Shown here: piece after piece, positions 19,909 through 29,407 of the stretch
Numbering within the stretch: position 1 is the stretch's first letter
Layout: each line of letters begins with the position of its first letter
Translations under genes and position numbers: made by a program
Notes under the pieces: generated by a model
The model's database searches: none
The model's input: the letters and a program-made list of their open reading frames with translations, nothing else
Told to the model about the DNA's origin: nothing
Assembly (NCBI GenBank): GCA_027314595.1
Contig: DAHVAN010000318.1
Span: 24,241 to 88,240, forward strand
Source: Actinomycetota bacterium
GTDB lineage: Bacteria; Actinomycetota; Actinomycetes; Streptosporangiales; Streptosporangiaceae
Reading direction: 5' to 3'
Length of the DNA stretch: 64,000 nucleotides

Positions 19909-20275
19909 GCATTCCCCGCTGGCCGCCGGCGAACCCTCAGATGACGCTGATGCTGGGTGATATTACATATTCCGCTGATGCGGGCGTGACACATGGATAG
20001 AAGCAAATCAAATCCGTTATCCCGAACGATCGGTGGCGTCTGCCCGGCTCAAAGCCGGAACGCCGGGCCCGCGGCGGCCACCGGCGGCCAAGACGGGATG
20101 TGCCCGGAGGATCCTGTCAGCGCCATTTATCAGACGACTGCATAACAGCGCGTTGCCTGATATAACCGTCAGGCATCGCTCGATGGCGTTACTGTGAAGG
20201 TCCGACACAATGTGGTCCGGATGACTGCTTCGGCGCATCCGGATACACGCGCGGCGAATTCGGAGGAGTGGCTAT

Positions 20276-21901
20276 ATGGGCGCACCCAGCTCCCCGGGCC
20301 GGGCAGCCCCGCGCGCGGCAGGTCATTCGATGGGCTTCCACCTCGCCGCCGGGCTGATCGTGCCGGTCACCTGCGTGCTGGCGCTGTGGGGAGCGGTCGC
20401 CTGGCTGGTCCTCGACGGCAGGCTTGACAGGCTCCGCTGGCTGAGCACCACGTCGCCGGGTCATCAGATGCTCGTCGGTGCGGCGGTCATAGTCGGCGCG
20501 GGACTCGTCGTGGTCATCACGGTCGTCGCACGGTTCGCGTCGTTCGCGCACCGGCTGGCGGAAGAGATCTCGGGCCTGACCGCGACGGCCGGCGCCCTCG
20601 CCGGCCAGCACTTGCCGCGGATCGTCACGGCGCTGCGCAGCGGCGAGCCGGTCCCGGACGACGCCGCCGCACGGCAATGGCCGGACATGAAGATCGCCGA
20701 GATCGCCGCCGCCGCCAGCGCGATCGCCAGCCTGTACCGGACGGCTGCCGACGCGACGGTCGCCGAGGCGGGCCTGCGCGACGGCTTCAGGCATATCCTC
20801 GTCAGCCTCGGACGGCGGAACCAGTCGCTGCTGCACCGGCAGTTGCGCATCATCGACGGCCTGGAGCAGCAGGCGAGCAGCCCGGCCGCGCTCGCGGACC
20901 TGTTCACCCTTGACCACCTCACCACCCGGATGCGCCGTCACGCGGAAAGCCTGACCATCTTGTCGGGCGCGTCGGCGGGGCGTGCCTGGAGCGGCCCGGT
21001 GCCGGTCAACGACGTCATGCGCGCGGCGACGGCGGAGGTCGAGGACTACACGCGGGTGACCGTCATCACCGACTCCGAAGAAGCGGTCACCGCTGCCGCG
21101 GTCACGGACATGATCCACCTGCTGGCAGAGCTCATCGAGAACGCGACGCTGTTCTCGCCGTCGACAACCCGGGTCGAGGTGCGCGGCGAGCGGGTAGCCA
21201 ACGGCTTCGCCGTTGAGATCGAGGACCGCGGCCTTGGCATCCCGTCCGATCAGCTGACCCAGATCAACGCCCAGCTCGCGCACCCGCCGGACTTCGACCT
21301 GGCCGACGCCGACCGGCTCGGCCTGTTCGTGGCGGGCAGGCTAGCCTCCCGCCACGGCGTTCACGTCGCGCTGACCCCGTCCGCGTACCGCGGCACGAAG
21401 GCGGTCGTGGTGCTGCCCGACAGCATCGTCGTGGCGCCGCTTGAGCCGGGCGGGCGGGGCCGCGCCGAACCTGTGACGGGCCGGACCGCCCGGCTCAACC
21501 TGCACGCGCCCGAGTTGCTCAGGCTGGCGGGCGCCGCATTCCCCGGACTGCCCTTCGCGGACGGTGCGCACGGCGGCGCCGGGCCGGACACCGCTTCGGC
21601 CGGCGGCGCCCCCGGCGGCGAGGCTGACGGTGCCCGCGTGGGGGTGCTGGCGTCGACCACCATCCACGGCCTTCCCCGCCGCATCCGGCCGAATGCGGCG
21701 CCAGAGGCCACGTCAGGGACCGGGGATGGGAGCGGGCAGCCGGCGGGCGGCCCCGACGGGCTCGCGCGTCATCATGAGCCCCCGGAAGGGCCCGCGCCTG
21801 AGCACGCGCGCTCGCTCGCCGCCTCTCTGCAGAACAGCTGGCAGCGGAGCAGGCAAAACGACCAGACACCCGAAAGCGCACCGGATAGTGAGGAGCCCTG
21901 A
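20276..21901 (+). CDS. Conservon sensor-kinase-like ATPase (CvnA type)
   Basis: Two N-terminal TMs; HATPase LIENATLFSPSTTRVEVRGERVANGFAVEIEDRGLGI...LGLFVAGRLASRHGVHVALTPSAYRGTKAVVVLP; first of four cvn-order genes. Confidence 0.9.
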   Translation: MGAPSSPGRAAPRAAGHSMGFHLAAGLIVPVTCVLALWGAVAWLVLDGRLDRLRWLSTTSPGHQMLVGAAVIVGAGLVVVITVVARFASFAHRLAEEISGLTATAGALAGQHLPRIVTALRSGEPVPDDAAARQWPDMKIAEIAAAASAIASLYRTAADATVAEAGLRDGFRHILVSLGRRNQSLLHRQLRIIDGLEQQASSPAALADLFTLDHLTTRMRRHAESLTILSGASAGRAWSGPVPVNDVMRAATAEVEDYTRVTVITDSEEAVTAAAVTDMIHLLAELIENATLFSPSTTRVEVRGERVANGFAVEIEDRGLGIPSDQLTQINAQLAHPPDFDLADADRLGLFVAGRLASRHGVHVALTPSAYRGTKAVVVLPDSIVVAPLEPGGRGRAEPVTGRTARLNLHAPELLRLAGAAFPGLPFADGAHGGAGPDTASAGGAPGGEADGARVGVLASTTIHGLPRRIRPNAAPEATSGTGDGSGQPAGGPDGLARHHEPPEGPAPEHARSLAASLQNSWQRSRQNDQTPESAPDSEEP

Positions 21902-22323
21902 TGGCCGAGGGCGGGAGCCCAGCAAAAGATCTGGCCTGGCTGCTTGATGACCTGGCCGGCCGGCTGAAGGATTTCCGCCGGGCCGTGATCTTGTCCCGGG
22001 ATGGCCTGCTCATCGCCTCCTCAAGCGACCTGTCCCGGGAGAACGCCGAGCACCTGTCGGCGGTGGCATCCGCCGTGCAGAGCCTGGCGGCAGGCACCGG
22101 AGACCGCTTCGCGGCCGGCGGAGTGCGGCAGACGGTCATCGAACTCGAGCAGGGCATCTTCTTCGTCATCGCCGCGGGCGAGGGCAGCTGCCTGGCGGCG
22201 CTGTGCCCCGCGGACGCCGAGGCGGGCACCGTCGCCTACGAGATGGCGATGCTGGTCAAGCGCGCCCGGCCGCACCTGTCGGCCCTGCCGAGGTTCCCCG
22301 CGACCGAGCTGCCGGTGGAGTGA
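21901..22323 (+). CDS. Roadblock/LC7 protein (CvnB type)
   Basis: LAWLLDDLAGRLKDFRRAVILSRDGLLIASSSDL...; overlaps cvnA stop (TGATG). Confidence 0.9.
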   Translation: MAEGGSPAKDLAWLLDDLAGRLKDFRRAVILSRDGLLIASSSDLSRENAEHLSAVASAVQSLAAGTGDRFAAGGVRQTVIELEQGIFFVIAAGEGSCLAALCPADAEAGTVAYEMAMLVKRARPHLSALPRFPATELPVE

Positions 22324-22327
22324 CCCG

Positions 22328-22708
22328 GTGCCCGCAGCCGACAAGTGGAGACGCCGGGACGCCGGACCAGTGGTGCGGCCCTACGCCGTGACCGGCGGCC
22401 GGACCGAGCCCGTCGACGGCGAGGCGCTCGACCTGATCGCCGTCGTCGTCGCCACCGGCCGGATCGAGAAGGGCGGCGAGCCCGCGACACTGACACCCGA
22501 GCACCGCAGGATCCTGCGGCTGTGCAAGCGGCAGGTCACCGTGGCCGACGTCGCTTCCGAGACCGCGCTGCCTGTCGGCGTGGTACGCGTGCTGCTCGCC
22601 GACCTCATGGCACAGGGGGCCATCACCGTGGTGCGACAACGACCCGCCGGACAACGTGCCGGCAACGACGTGCTCCAGGAGATACTGAATGGGCTCCGCG
22701 CGCTCTGA
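22328..22708 (+). CDS. DUF742 protein (CvnC type)
   Basis: GTG start; VRPYAVTGGRTEPV...DLIAVVVATG...LTPEHRRILRLCKRQVTVADVASETALPVGVVRVLLADLMAQGAITV. Confidence 0.9.
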   Translation: MPAADKWRRRDAGPVVRPYAVTGGRTEPVDGEALDLIAVVVATGRIEKGGEPATLTPEHRRILRLCKRQVTVADVASETALPVGVVRVLLADLMAQGAITVVRQRPAGQRAGNDVLQEILNGLRAL

Positions 22709-23333
22709 TGACCGCCCGGTGCTCGCCGCGCACAAGATACTCATCGCGGGCGGGTTCGGGTCGGGGAAAACAACGCTCGTCGGCGCGATCAGCGAGGTCC
22801 GGCCGCTGCGCACCGAGGAGATGCTCACCACGGCCAGCGTCGGCCTTGACGACGTGTCCGGTGTCGATGGCAAGACCACGACGACCGTCGCGCTCGACTT
22901 CGGCCGCATCACCTTCGGCGCCCGGGTCGTGCTGTACCTTTTCGGCCTGCCCGGCCAGGAGCGCTTCTCGTTCATGTGGGACGAGCTGTCCTACGGTGCG
23001 CTCGGCGCGGTGATACTGGCCGATGTCCGCAGGCTCAGCGACTGCTTCCCTTCTGTCGACTATTTCGAAAGGCGCCGGCTGCCGTTCGTCGTCGCCATCA
23101 ACTGCTTCGACAGCGCCCCCCGCTACGATCCTGAGGAAGTCCGGGTGGCGCTTGACCTTGCCCCTGGCGTCCCGCTGGTACTGTGCGACGCCCGTCAGGT
23201 CGCCTCGGTAAAGCAGGTCCTGATCACGCTGGTGGAGGCCATCGCCGCAGGGCACGCCGGCGACGGATCCCGGACCGCCACGACCGCCACGACCGCCACG
23301 ACCGGGCGGACCATCGTGGCGCCAAGGACGTAG
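22689..23333 (+). CDS. GTP-binding protein (CvnD type)
   Basis: KILIAGGFGSGKTTLVGAISEVRPLRTEEMLT...LYLFGLPGQERFSFMWDELSYGALGAVILADVRRL...VVAINCFD. Confidence 0.92.
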   Translation: MGSARSDDRPVLAAHKILIAGGFGSGKTTLVGAISEVRPLRTEEMLTTASVGLDDVSGVDGKTTTTVALDFGRITFGARVVLYLFGLPGQERFSFMWDELSYGALGAVILADVRRLSDCFPSVDYFERRRLPFVVAINCFDSAPRYDPEEVRVALDLAPGVPLVLCDARQVASVKQVLITLVEAIAAGHAGDGSRTATTATTATTGRTIVAPRT

Positions 23334-23345
23334 GCGGTGGCGGCC

Positions 23346-25544
23346 ATGGAAAGCCCGGCGCCAGCCGGCATGCGAGCACATCCGGCAGGGAACGCTGGGT
23401 CGCGGCCCGTCTGGACCGGCTCGGCGCCGCCGCCCGCCGACGGATTCGTCGCCAGGCCGGAGACCGGACATTCCCTCCAGGCGGCGCTGGTCCCTGGCAC
23501 GACGGTCGCGCTCGCCTGCGACCGCGCGACAGCGGGCCCGCGGAGCTGGGGCGACTCGACAGGCAAGACGCAGCTCGCCGTGGCGTTCGCGCACTCCTTG
23601 TGGCAGGCGGCCGCTGTCGACCTGGTGATCTGGATATCCGCCACCAGCCGCGCGCAGGTGCTTTCCGGGTATGCCGAGGCGGCAGCCGCGCTCGGCGTCC
23701 AGCTGTCCGGCGAAGCCGAGTCGGTCGCCGCGCGCTTCCTGAGCTGGCTGCGCGAGTTCCCTCGCCCGTGGCTCGTCGTGGTCGATGACCTGACCGACGC
23801 CGCGTTCATGACGCGGCTGTGGCCCCAGGGACAGTCGGGCCGGGTGCTGATCACCACGCCGGACTCCGCGACGCTGACCGGGGTCCACGCGCGGGTGATC
23901 CCGGTCGGGGTCTTCAGCCGCCGTGAGGCGCTGACGTACATGGTGGGCCGCCTCACCGCCGACCTCGATCAGCGCCAGGGAGCCATCGACCTTGTCGGCG
24001 ACCTCGGCAACGAACCGCTGGCGCTGGCGCTCGCGAGCGCGGTGATCGCGAGCTCCGAGCTCACCTGCCATGACTACCGCGAGCACTTCCTGCGCAGGCG
24101 GGAGCAGCTGCTCGGGGCCGTCGCGCCCGCGGCCGCCGGGCCGGCCGCGGGCGCGATCGCGTGGGCTCTTTCCGTGGACCACGCCGAGCTGCTGTCGCCA
24201 GGTGCCGCCCATCCGCTGCTCGTGCTCGCGGCGCTGCTTGACGGCAACGGCATCCCGGCCACGGTCTTCGCGACCTCGGCCGTGCGCGCGTACTGCCCTC
24301 CGGACGGCACGTACTCCGTGCCGGGCGGCGCGGTGCAGGACGGTCTGGCGGCGCTGGAGCACGCGGGACTGATGACCGCCGATCCATCCTCGACGCCGCC
24401 GCTGATGCGGATGAGCGCACTGGTGCAGGCGGCGGTCAGGTCGGCCATGCCGGAGGCGATGCTCAAGGGGGCGGCCACGGCGGCGGCGGACGCCCTGCAC
24501 GAGGCCTGGCCCGCCGAGGACCCGCCGGAGTGGCTGGCGCGCGCCCTTCGCTCGTGCGCCGACAGCCTGCGGCAGTGGTCGGCCGGCCTGCTGTGGGAGG
24601 GAGGCGTCCACGCGCTCTTGATGCGTGCCGGGTCCAGCCTCGACATGGCTCACCTGACCGGGCCCGCGGTCACCTACTGGGAAGAACTCGCCGCCACGAG
24701 CACCCGGGTGCTTGGCGAGGACCACCCGGCGACTACCGGCATCACCGAGCACCTGGCGCGCGCGTACCTGGCCGCCGGACGGGCGGCCGAGTCCATCGCG
24801 CTGCTCGAGCGCGTCAGGGGCGACCGTGCACGCCGGACGGGGCCGGACCACCCCGGCTCCGCCCAGGCCGGCCGCGACCTGGGCATGGCCCTGGTGACCG
24901 CGAACCGGTTCGGCGAGGCGATGGGCGTCCTGGCCGAGGTCGCCAGCGGCTGGGAGCGCTCGGCGGGAGCCGAGAGCATCGAGGCGATCAGCGCGCGCGA
25001 AGACCTGGCCGCCGCCACCCGGGCCGCCGGCAAGTTTTCCGAGGCCGTCACGATGTACCGCGGCGCGCTGAAGGACCGGGAGCGGATCCAGGGCGCCAGG
25101 CACCCGGACACCACGGCCACGTGCCAGAAGCTCGCCGAGACCTACCTGGCGGCGGGCCAGGCCAAGGAGGCGATTTCGCACTACGAGCGGGTGGTGTCGG
25201 ACCGCGAGCGCACCCTGGGCGCGGACCACCTGCACACGATCGCGGCTCGCGGCGCCCTGGGCTCGGCCTGTCATTCGGCCGGGCGGATGGCCCCGGCGGT
25301 CCGGCTCTACGAGCAGACCCGCACCGCATACATCCGGGCTCTGGGCGCCGACCACCCCGACACCCTCGGCGCCAGCGTGAACCTGGCGCACGCCTACTAC
25401 GGCGTCGGCCGCCTTACCGACGCCGCGACGCTGCTGCGGGAGACCGTGCAACGCTGCGAGCTGAGCCTGCCGGCCTCCGATCCGCTCACCGTGACCGCGC
25501 GGACCAGCCTGGCGAACATCAGCGGGGACAGCGGTCAGCGGTAG
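23346..25544 (+). CDS. STAND-type NTPase with TPR repeats (NB-ARC-TPR-like)
   Basis: GDSTGKTQLAVAFAHSLWQ; RPWLVVVDDLTD; multiple TPRs (HPATTGITEHLARAYLAAGRAAESIALLERV; HPDTTATCQKLAETYLAAGQAKEAISHYERVV; HPDTLGASVNLAHAYYGVGRLTDAATLLRETV). Start uncertain. Confidence 0.85.
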   Translation: MESPAPAGMRAHPAGNAGSRPVWTGSAPPPADGFVARPETGHSLQAALVPGTTVALACDRATAGPRSWGDSTGKTQLAVAFAHSLWQAAAVDLVIWISATSRAQVLSGYAEAAAALGVQLSGEAESVAARFLSWLREFPRPWLVVVDDLTDAAFMTRLWPQGQSGRVLITTPDSATLTGVHARVIPVGVFSRREALTYMVGRLTADLDQRQGAIDLVGDLGNEPLALALASAVIASSELTCHDYREHFLRRREQLLGAVAPAAAGPAAGAIAWALSVDHAELLSPGAAHPLLVLAALLDGNGIPATVFATSAVRAYCPPDGTYSVPGGAVQDGLAALEHAGLMTADPSSTPPLMRMSALVQAAVRSAMPEAMLKGAATAAADALHEAWPAEDPPEWLARALRSCADSLRQWSAGLLWEGGVHALLMRAGSSLDMAHLTGPAVTYWEELAATSTRVLGEDHPATTGITEHLARAYLAAGRAAESIALLERVRGDRARRTGPDHPGSAQAGRDLGMALVTANRFGEAMGVLAEVASGWERSAGAESIEAISAREDLAAATRAAGKFSEAVTMYRGALKDRERIQGARHPDTTATCQKLAETYLAAGQAKEAISHYERVVSDRERTLGADHLHTIAARGALGSACHSAGRMAPAVRLYEQTRTAYIRALGADHPDTLGASVNLAHAYYGVGRLTDAATLLRETVQRCELSLPASDPLTVTARTSLANISGDSGQR

Positions 25545-25548
25545 CCGG

Positions 25549-26574
25549 ATGGAACGCACATCGCCCGCCGGGGATGCGGCGGAAGGCACGGGCACGCCGG
25601 CGGTCCGGCGGTGGGGTTCGATCGACCCGCTGCTGCCGGCGCCCGGGTTCACGCACGGGGTCACGCCCGGGTCCGCGGCCGCCCACTGCGGCGCCAGGCT
25701 TGTCGTCGCCGGGCCCGGCGGGCAGGTCCGCGCCGCCGGACGGTGCGAGCACTGGACCGGCGCTCCCGGCTCCCTCGACGTGTCCTGGGGTGCCGCCCGC
25801 AGGTTCCAGCTCACCGCCCTGGTCGCTGACCAGCAGGTAGCCGACGGCCTCGACCGGCTGCTTTCGCTCTGGCGGGATCACCTGGCGGACGTTCCGGCGA
25901 CCGCCGGCGAGGACACCGCCGCCGTCGTGAACTGGCCAAGCCGCGACGCCGACGGCGTCGCGGCCCTGCTGCGCCATGGGCTCGCGCCGCTGGAGGTGCT
26001 GGCCGCGCGGACCACGCCCCGCGCCGCGCCCGCCGAGGTCCCCGCGGCCATCCCGGACGGGCTGCCGCCCTGCCCTGGCGGTTCGCGAATCCGGCAGGCG
26101 GGGCCGGCCGACATCGAGACGGTCGCCCGCCTCGGGGTCGAGATCATCCGGTGGGATTCGCGCTTCGGCACCGTGAACGAGCGGACCGACACGCTCGCCG
26201 CGATGCGGACCGAGGTCGCCGGCCTGCTCAGCGAGCCCGATCCGTGGACCTGGATCGCCGGGCGCGACGACACCGGGGCCGTCGGGATGCTGTCCGCACA
26301 GCGGCCGCCGGCCGCCGGCTGGATCACGCCGATGACGGGCCGGGTGCCAGCCGCCTATCTCATGCTGATGTTCGTGGCGCCTGACGAGCGCGGCACCGGA
26401 GTCGGCGCCGCGCTCGTCAGGCACTTCCACCGCGAGATCGCCCGGGCCGGCGTGGCGGTGACGCTGCTGCATCATGAACTGCTCAACCCGCTGTCCGCGC
26501 CGTTCTGGAACCGGCACGGGTACCGGCCGCTGTGGACCGCGTGGCAGGCCACGCCCGCCAGCGCGGTCCGGTGA
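25549..26574 (+). CDS. GNAT family N-acetyltransferase with N-terminal extension
   Basis: IRQAGPADIETVARLGVEIIRWDSRFG...YLMLMFVAPDERGTGVGAALVRHFHREIARAGVAVTLLHHELLNPLSAPFWNRHGYRPLWT. Confidence 0.85.
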   Translation: MERTSPAGDAAEGTGTPAVRRWGSIDPLLPAPGFTHGVTPGSAAAHCGARLVVAGPGGQVRAAGRCEHWTGAPGSLDVSWGAARRFQLTALVADQQVADGLDRLLSLWRDHLADVPATAGEDTAAVVNWPSRDADGVAALLRHGLAPLEVLAARTTPRAAPAEVPAAIPDGLPPCPGGSRIRQAGPADIETVARLGVEIIRWDSRFGTVNERTDTLAAMRTEVAGLLSEPDPWTWIAGRDDTGAVGMLSAQRPPAAGWITPMTGRVPAAYLMLMFVAPDERGTGVGAALVRHFHREIARAGVAVTLLHHELLNPLSAPFWNRHGYRPLWTAWQATPASAVR

Positions 26575-26577
26575 CCG

Positions 26578-28077
26578 CTAGCTGGCCGCGGCGCCCGGGT
26601 CGGACTCCCGGCGGACGTGGAAGAACGGCGACTTGAGCACGAACCGCGACACGCACATCAGGACCAGGCCGAGCCCGGCTATGCCGACCAGCGACCATCG
26701 CTCGGGCAGCGCCCCCTGGATCACGCCCTCCACCGTCATCCAGCCGAGGAAGCCGGCGGACGCGAGCGGGAGAATGCCGAGGACGATGGCGTTCCATGCG
26801 CTGGACATGACCCGGCGTCGGTAATAGGTCATGCTCGCCAGCGCCGTCAGGATGTAGAAGACCGCGAACAGGATGCCGGTGAGGTCGACCACGTAGCTGA
26901 ACGCGCTCTGCACCGAGGTCATGAGCAGGTAGACCCAGGCGGCCGCGACAGTCACCAGGCCGAACACGAGGCTGGCCGTGGCCGGGGTGGCGAACCGGCG
27001 CGGCACGTTGGCGAGGAACTCGGGCAGCGCGCGATAGCTCGCCATCCCGTAGATGATCCGCGCGCCGATCAATATGCCGGTTCCGGTGGTCGCGATCACC
27101 GAGAGCGCGAGGGCCAGCGCCATGACCTTCGCCCACCCGCTGCCGCCGAGCACCCCGGCGACATAGACGAGCGGCGAGGCGCTGTTCGCGGCCATGTTGG
27201 CCGGAGTCACCACTCCCTGCAGGCCCACCTGGGCCAGCGTGTAGATGACGGCGAGCAGGGCCACCGCGATCAGGGCGGCCCGGCCCGGGTTCGTGCGCCG
27301 GTGCCTGACCTCCTCGTTGACGTACACGGTGCCGTCCCAGCCGCTGTAGGCGAAGATCGCGATGACGAAGCCGAGCACCAGGCTGCTCTGGCCGCCGACG
27401 CCGCTCAGGGTGAACCATCCCCTGGTGATGGGGTAGGTGCCGACAGCGACCGTGTGACTGACGCCATGACTGGTGACGGCCTGAGTGTAGACGTGATGCC
27501 TGAGGACTTCGACAAGGCCCCAGATGGACATGCCGATGAGGATCGTGTACTCGACCGCCGCCATGGCCACCTGGGTGCGCGCGGTGATCCGGATGCCGAC
27601 GATCGCGATCCCCATCATGATCAGCCCGATCGCGGTGGCGATGGCGACGTTCCACCACATGTTCGTGGTGGAGGACCCGAATACGGCGAGCACCGAGGGA
27701 GCCAGGACCTCCACGCCGCTGAGCGTGCCGAGCACATAGCCGACGATCATCAGCCACCCGGTGAGGAAGCCCAGGTACGGGTTGATCGACCGGCCGACCC
27801 ACTCGAAGGACGCGCCGCAGTTTGCGTTCCACATGTTGAGGCGCCGGTAGGCGTTGGCGATGACGAGCATCGGGATCGCGCTGATGATGAGCAGCAGCCC
27901 GCCGTTGTAGGCGGCCGTCGCGGCCAGCGAGGCGAGCGTGATGCCGACCACCGCGGCCGGAGCCGACGTCGCCATGCCGATGACCGTGTCTTGCGCGACA
28001 CCGATCGCGTCGGGTTCGAGCCGGGCAGGAGGAGCCGGAACGGTTGCGGGGATGGCGGTCGCGGATGGCTCCGTCAT
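26578..28077 (-). CDS. APC family amino acid permease
   Basis: About 12 TM segments; DAIGVAQDTVIGMATSAPAAVVGITLA...FAYSGWDGTVYVNEEVRH. Confidence 0.88.
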   Translation of the reverse strand: MTEPSATAIPATVPAPPARLEPDAIGVAQDTVIGMATSAPAAVVGITLASLAATAAYNGGLLLIISAIPMLVIANAYRRLNMWNANCGASFEWVGRSINPYLGFLTGWLMIVGYVLGTLSGVEVLAPSVLAVFGSSTTNMWWNVAIATAIGLIMMGIAIVGIRITARTQVAMAAVEYTILIGMSIWGLVEVLRHHVYTQAVTSHGVSHTVAVGTYPITRGWFTLSGVGGQSSLVLGFVIAIFAYSGWDGTVYVNEEVRHRRTNPGRAALIAVALLAVIYTLAQVGLQGVVTPANMAANSASPLVYVAGVLGGSGWAKVMALALALSVIATTGTGILIGARIIYGMASYRALPEFLANVPRRFATPATASLVFGLVTVAAAWVYLLMTSVQSAFSYVVDLTGILFAVFYILTALASMTYYRRRVMSSAWNAIVLGILPLASAGFLGWMTVEGVIQGALPERWSLVGIAGLGLVLMCVSRFVLKSPFFHVRRESDPGAAAS

Positions 28078-28292
28078 TATTCTCCTCTGAAGTCTGCCTG
28101 CGTGCGATGAAGATTCCTGGTGCCCGGACCGCGATTATAACGGTCATTCGAGGTGTTCGCCACAGGATGCCGCATAATTGAATTGGACATTCGACATTCA
28201 TCGATGCCGCGTTGAATGCTGGGCCCGGAAATGCCAGGTGCGGGCGAGGCAGGCACCAGAGGCTGACGTGGCGGATGGTGCAATCAACGCCG

Positions 28293-28601
28293 TTAAGGGG
28301 GCCATGTGAAACCCGTTAAGCGGAAGTCGGGAGGCTCGTCGCTGACATAGTAGCCATAACCGTTCCGATAATGGACATATCCGAGTTCACGCAACCGCAG
28401 CAACGCGCGCGTCATGACGCGAGGATGCACGCAGGCGGCCGCCGCCATGTCGGCCACGGTGGGCAGTCGCTCCCCTGGCACGTACCTGCCGGTCCTGATC
28501 CCGTCGGCAAGGCCGCCGGCCGCCTTCACCCACTGCGAGTCCGCTCGCCCGCCGATCCCGGCGGGGACCCGAGGGCGTTCCGCCACGTGGTGCGCGTTCA
28601 T
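28293..28601 (-). CDS. Small GntR-type wHTH regulator
   Basis: GLADGIRTGRYVPGERLPTVADMAAAACVHPRVMTRALLRLRELGYVHYRNGYGYYV; no effector domain. Confidence 0.8.
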   Translation of the reverse strand: MNAHHVAERPRVPAGIGGRADSQWVKAAGGLADGIRTGRYVPGERLPTVADMAAAACVHPRVMTRALLRLRELGYVHYRNGYGYYVSDEPPDFRLTGFTWPP

Positions 28602-28745
28602 CAGCCCGGCCAAGCAGCCACGAGAACGCCGCGAACGGCGATGGGAACCGCACGACCCTTCATACTCCCGCCTTCCAGCAGCACCGTCGCGAGCAGGCAC
28701 AGCCCTGTCAGGACTAAGAGCGCCGGAACGCCTGCCTGTGTTACG

Positions 28746-28766
28746 ACTCGGTCTGTATTACCGAGT
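28746..28766. promoter_or_regulatory. Candidate operator: ACTCGGT-N7-ACCGAGT
   Basis: Perfect 7-bp inverted repeat in the divergent GntR/ECF intergenic region; extra ACCGAG at 28769-28774. Confidence 0.5.
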
Positions 28767-28789
28767 TCACCGAGACATAACACGCATGC

Positions 28790-29407
28790 GTGGTTTATGG
28801 TCGTTTCGTGCTGGGCGAGGGATTCCCCAAGGTGCTGAGCGCCGCCGCCGACGGGGATGGTGCCGCATTCGCCATGCTGTGGCGAGATACCCACCCGCCA
28901 TTGCTGCGTTATCTATGGGTCGCGGCCGGAGACGCCGCGGAGGATCTGGCGAGCGACGTCTGGCTCGACGTCGCGAGGCGGATAGCCAGGTTCAGGGGCG
29001 GTGAGCCCGAATTCCGCGGCTGGCTGTTCACCCTGGCCCGCCGCAAGGTGATCGACAGGCGCCGTTATGAGGCACGGCACCCGGAATCACCGGCCGGTGA
29101 TATAGGGCCGCTTGACAGGCCCGCGTCCGACGACACCTTCGCGTCGGCCCTTGAGGGCATATCGACCGAGGCGGCACTGACGCTCATCGCCACCCTTCCC
29201 CGCGATCAGGCGGAGATCATCGTGCTGCGCGTGGTGGTCGGGATGGAGGCCACCGAGGTCGCGCGAATCGTCGGCAAGAGCGCCGGCGCGGTCCGCGTGG
29301 CGGCGCACCGGGGACTGCGCGCGCTGAACGCCCGGCTGGCCGGCGCCCGGACCGTGCTGCCAGGCCAGCAGGGCGGCGCGACTGACCGCGGCGGTGTAAC
29401 ACTATGA
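28790..29407 (+). CDS. RNA polymerase ECF-type sigma factor
   Basis: LLRYLWVAAGDAAEDLASDVWLDVARRIARFRGGEPEFRGWLFTLARRKVIDRRR; sigma4 IIVLRVVVGMEATEVARIVGKSAGAVRVAAHRGLRAL. GTG start. Confidence 0.9.
   Translation: MVYGRFVLGEGFPKVLSAAADGDGAAFAMLWRDTHPPLLRYLWVAAGDAAEDLASDVWLDVARRIARFRGGEPEFRGWLFTLARRKVIDRRRYEARHPESPAGDIGPLDRPASDDTFASALEGISTEAALTLIATLPRDQAEIIVLRVVVGMEATEVARIVGKSAGAVRVAAHRGLRALNARLAGARTVLPGQQGGATDRGGVTL

Noticed and set aside
23346-25544. Anti-phage STAND (Avs-like) defence gene
   Set aside because: No effector domain (nuclease, TIR, protease) is visible and the gene sits in a conservon transcription unit, so a signalling role is more likely.
22623-25814. 1063-aa minus-strand ORF
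   Set aside because: Arg/Gly/His-rich shadow frame antisense to cvnD, the STAND-TPR gene and GNAT, all of which show recognisable domains.
28000-28030. tRNA T-loop-like GGGTTCGAGCC
   Set aside because: Lies inside the APC permease coding sequence and lacks a surrounding cloverleaf.
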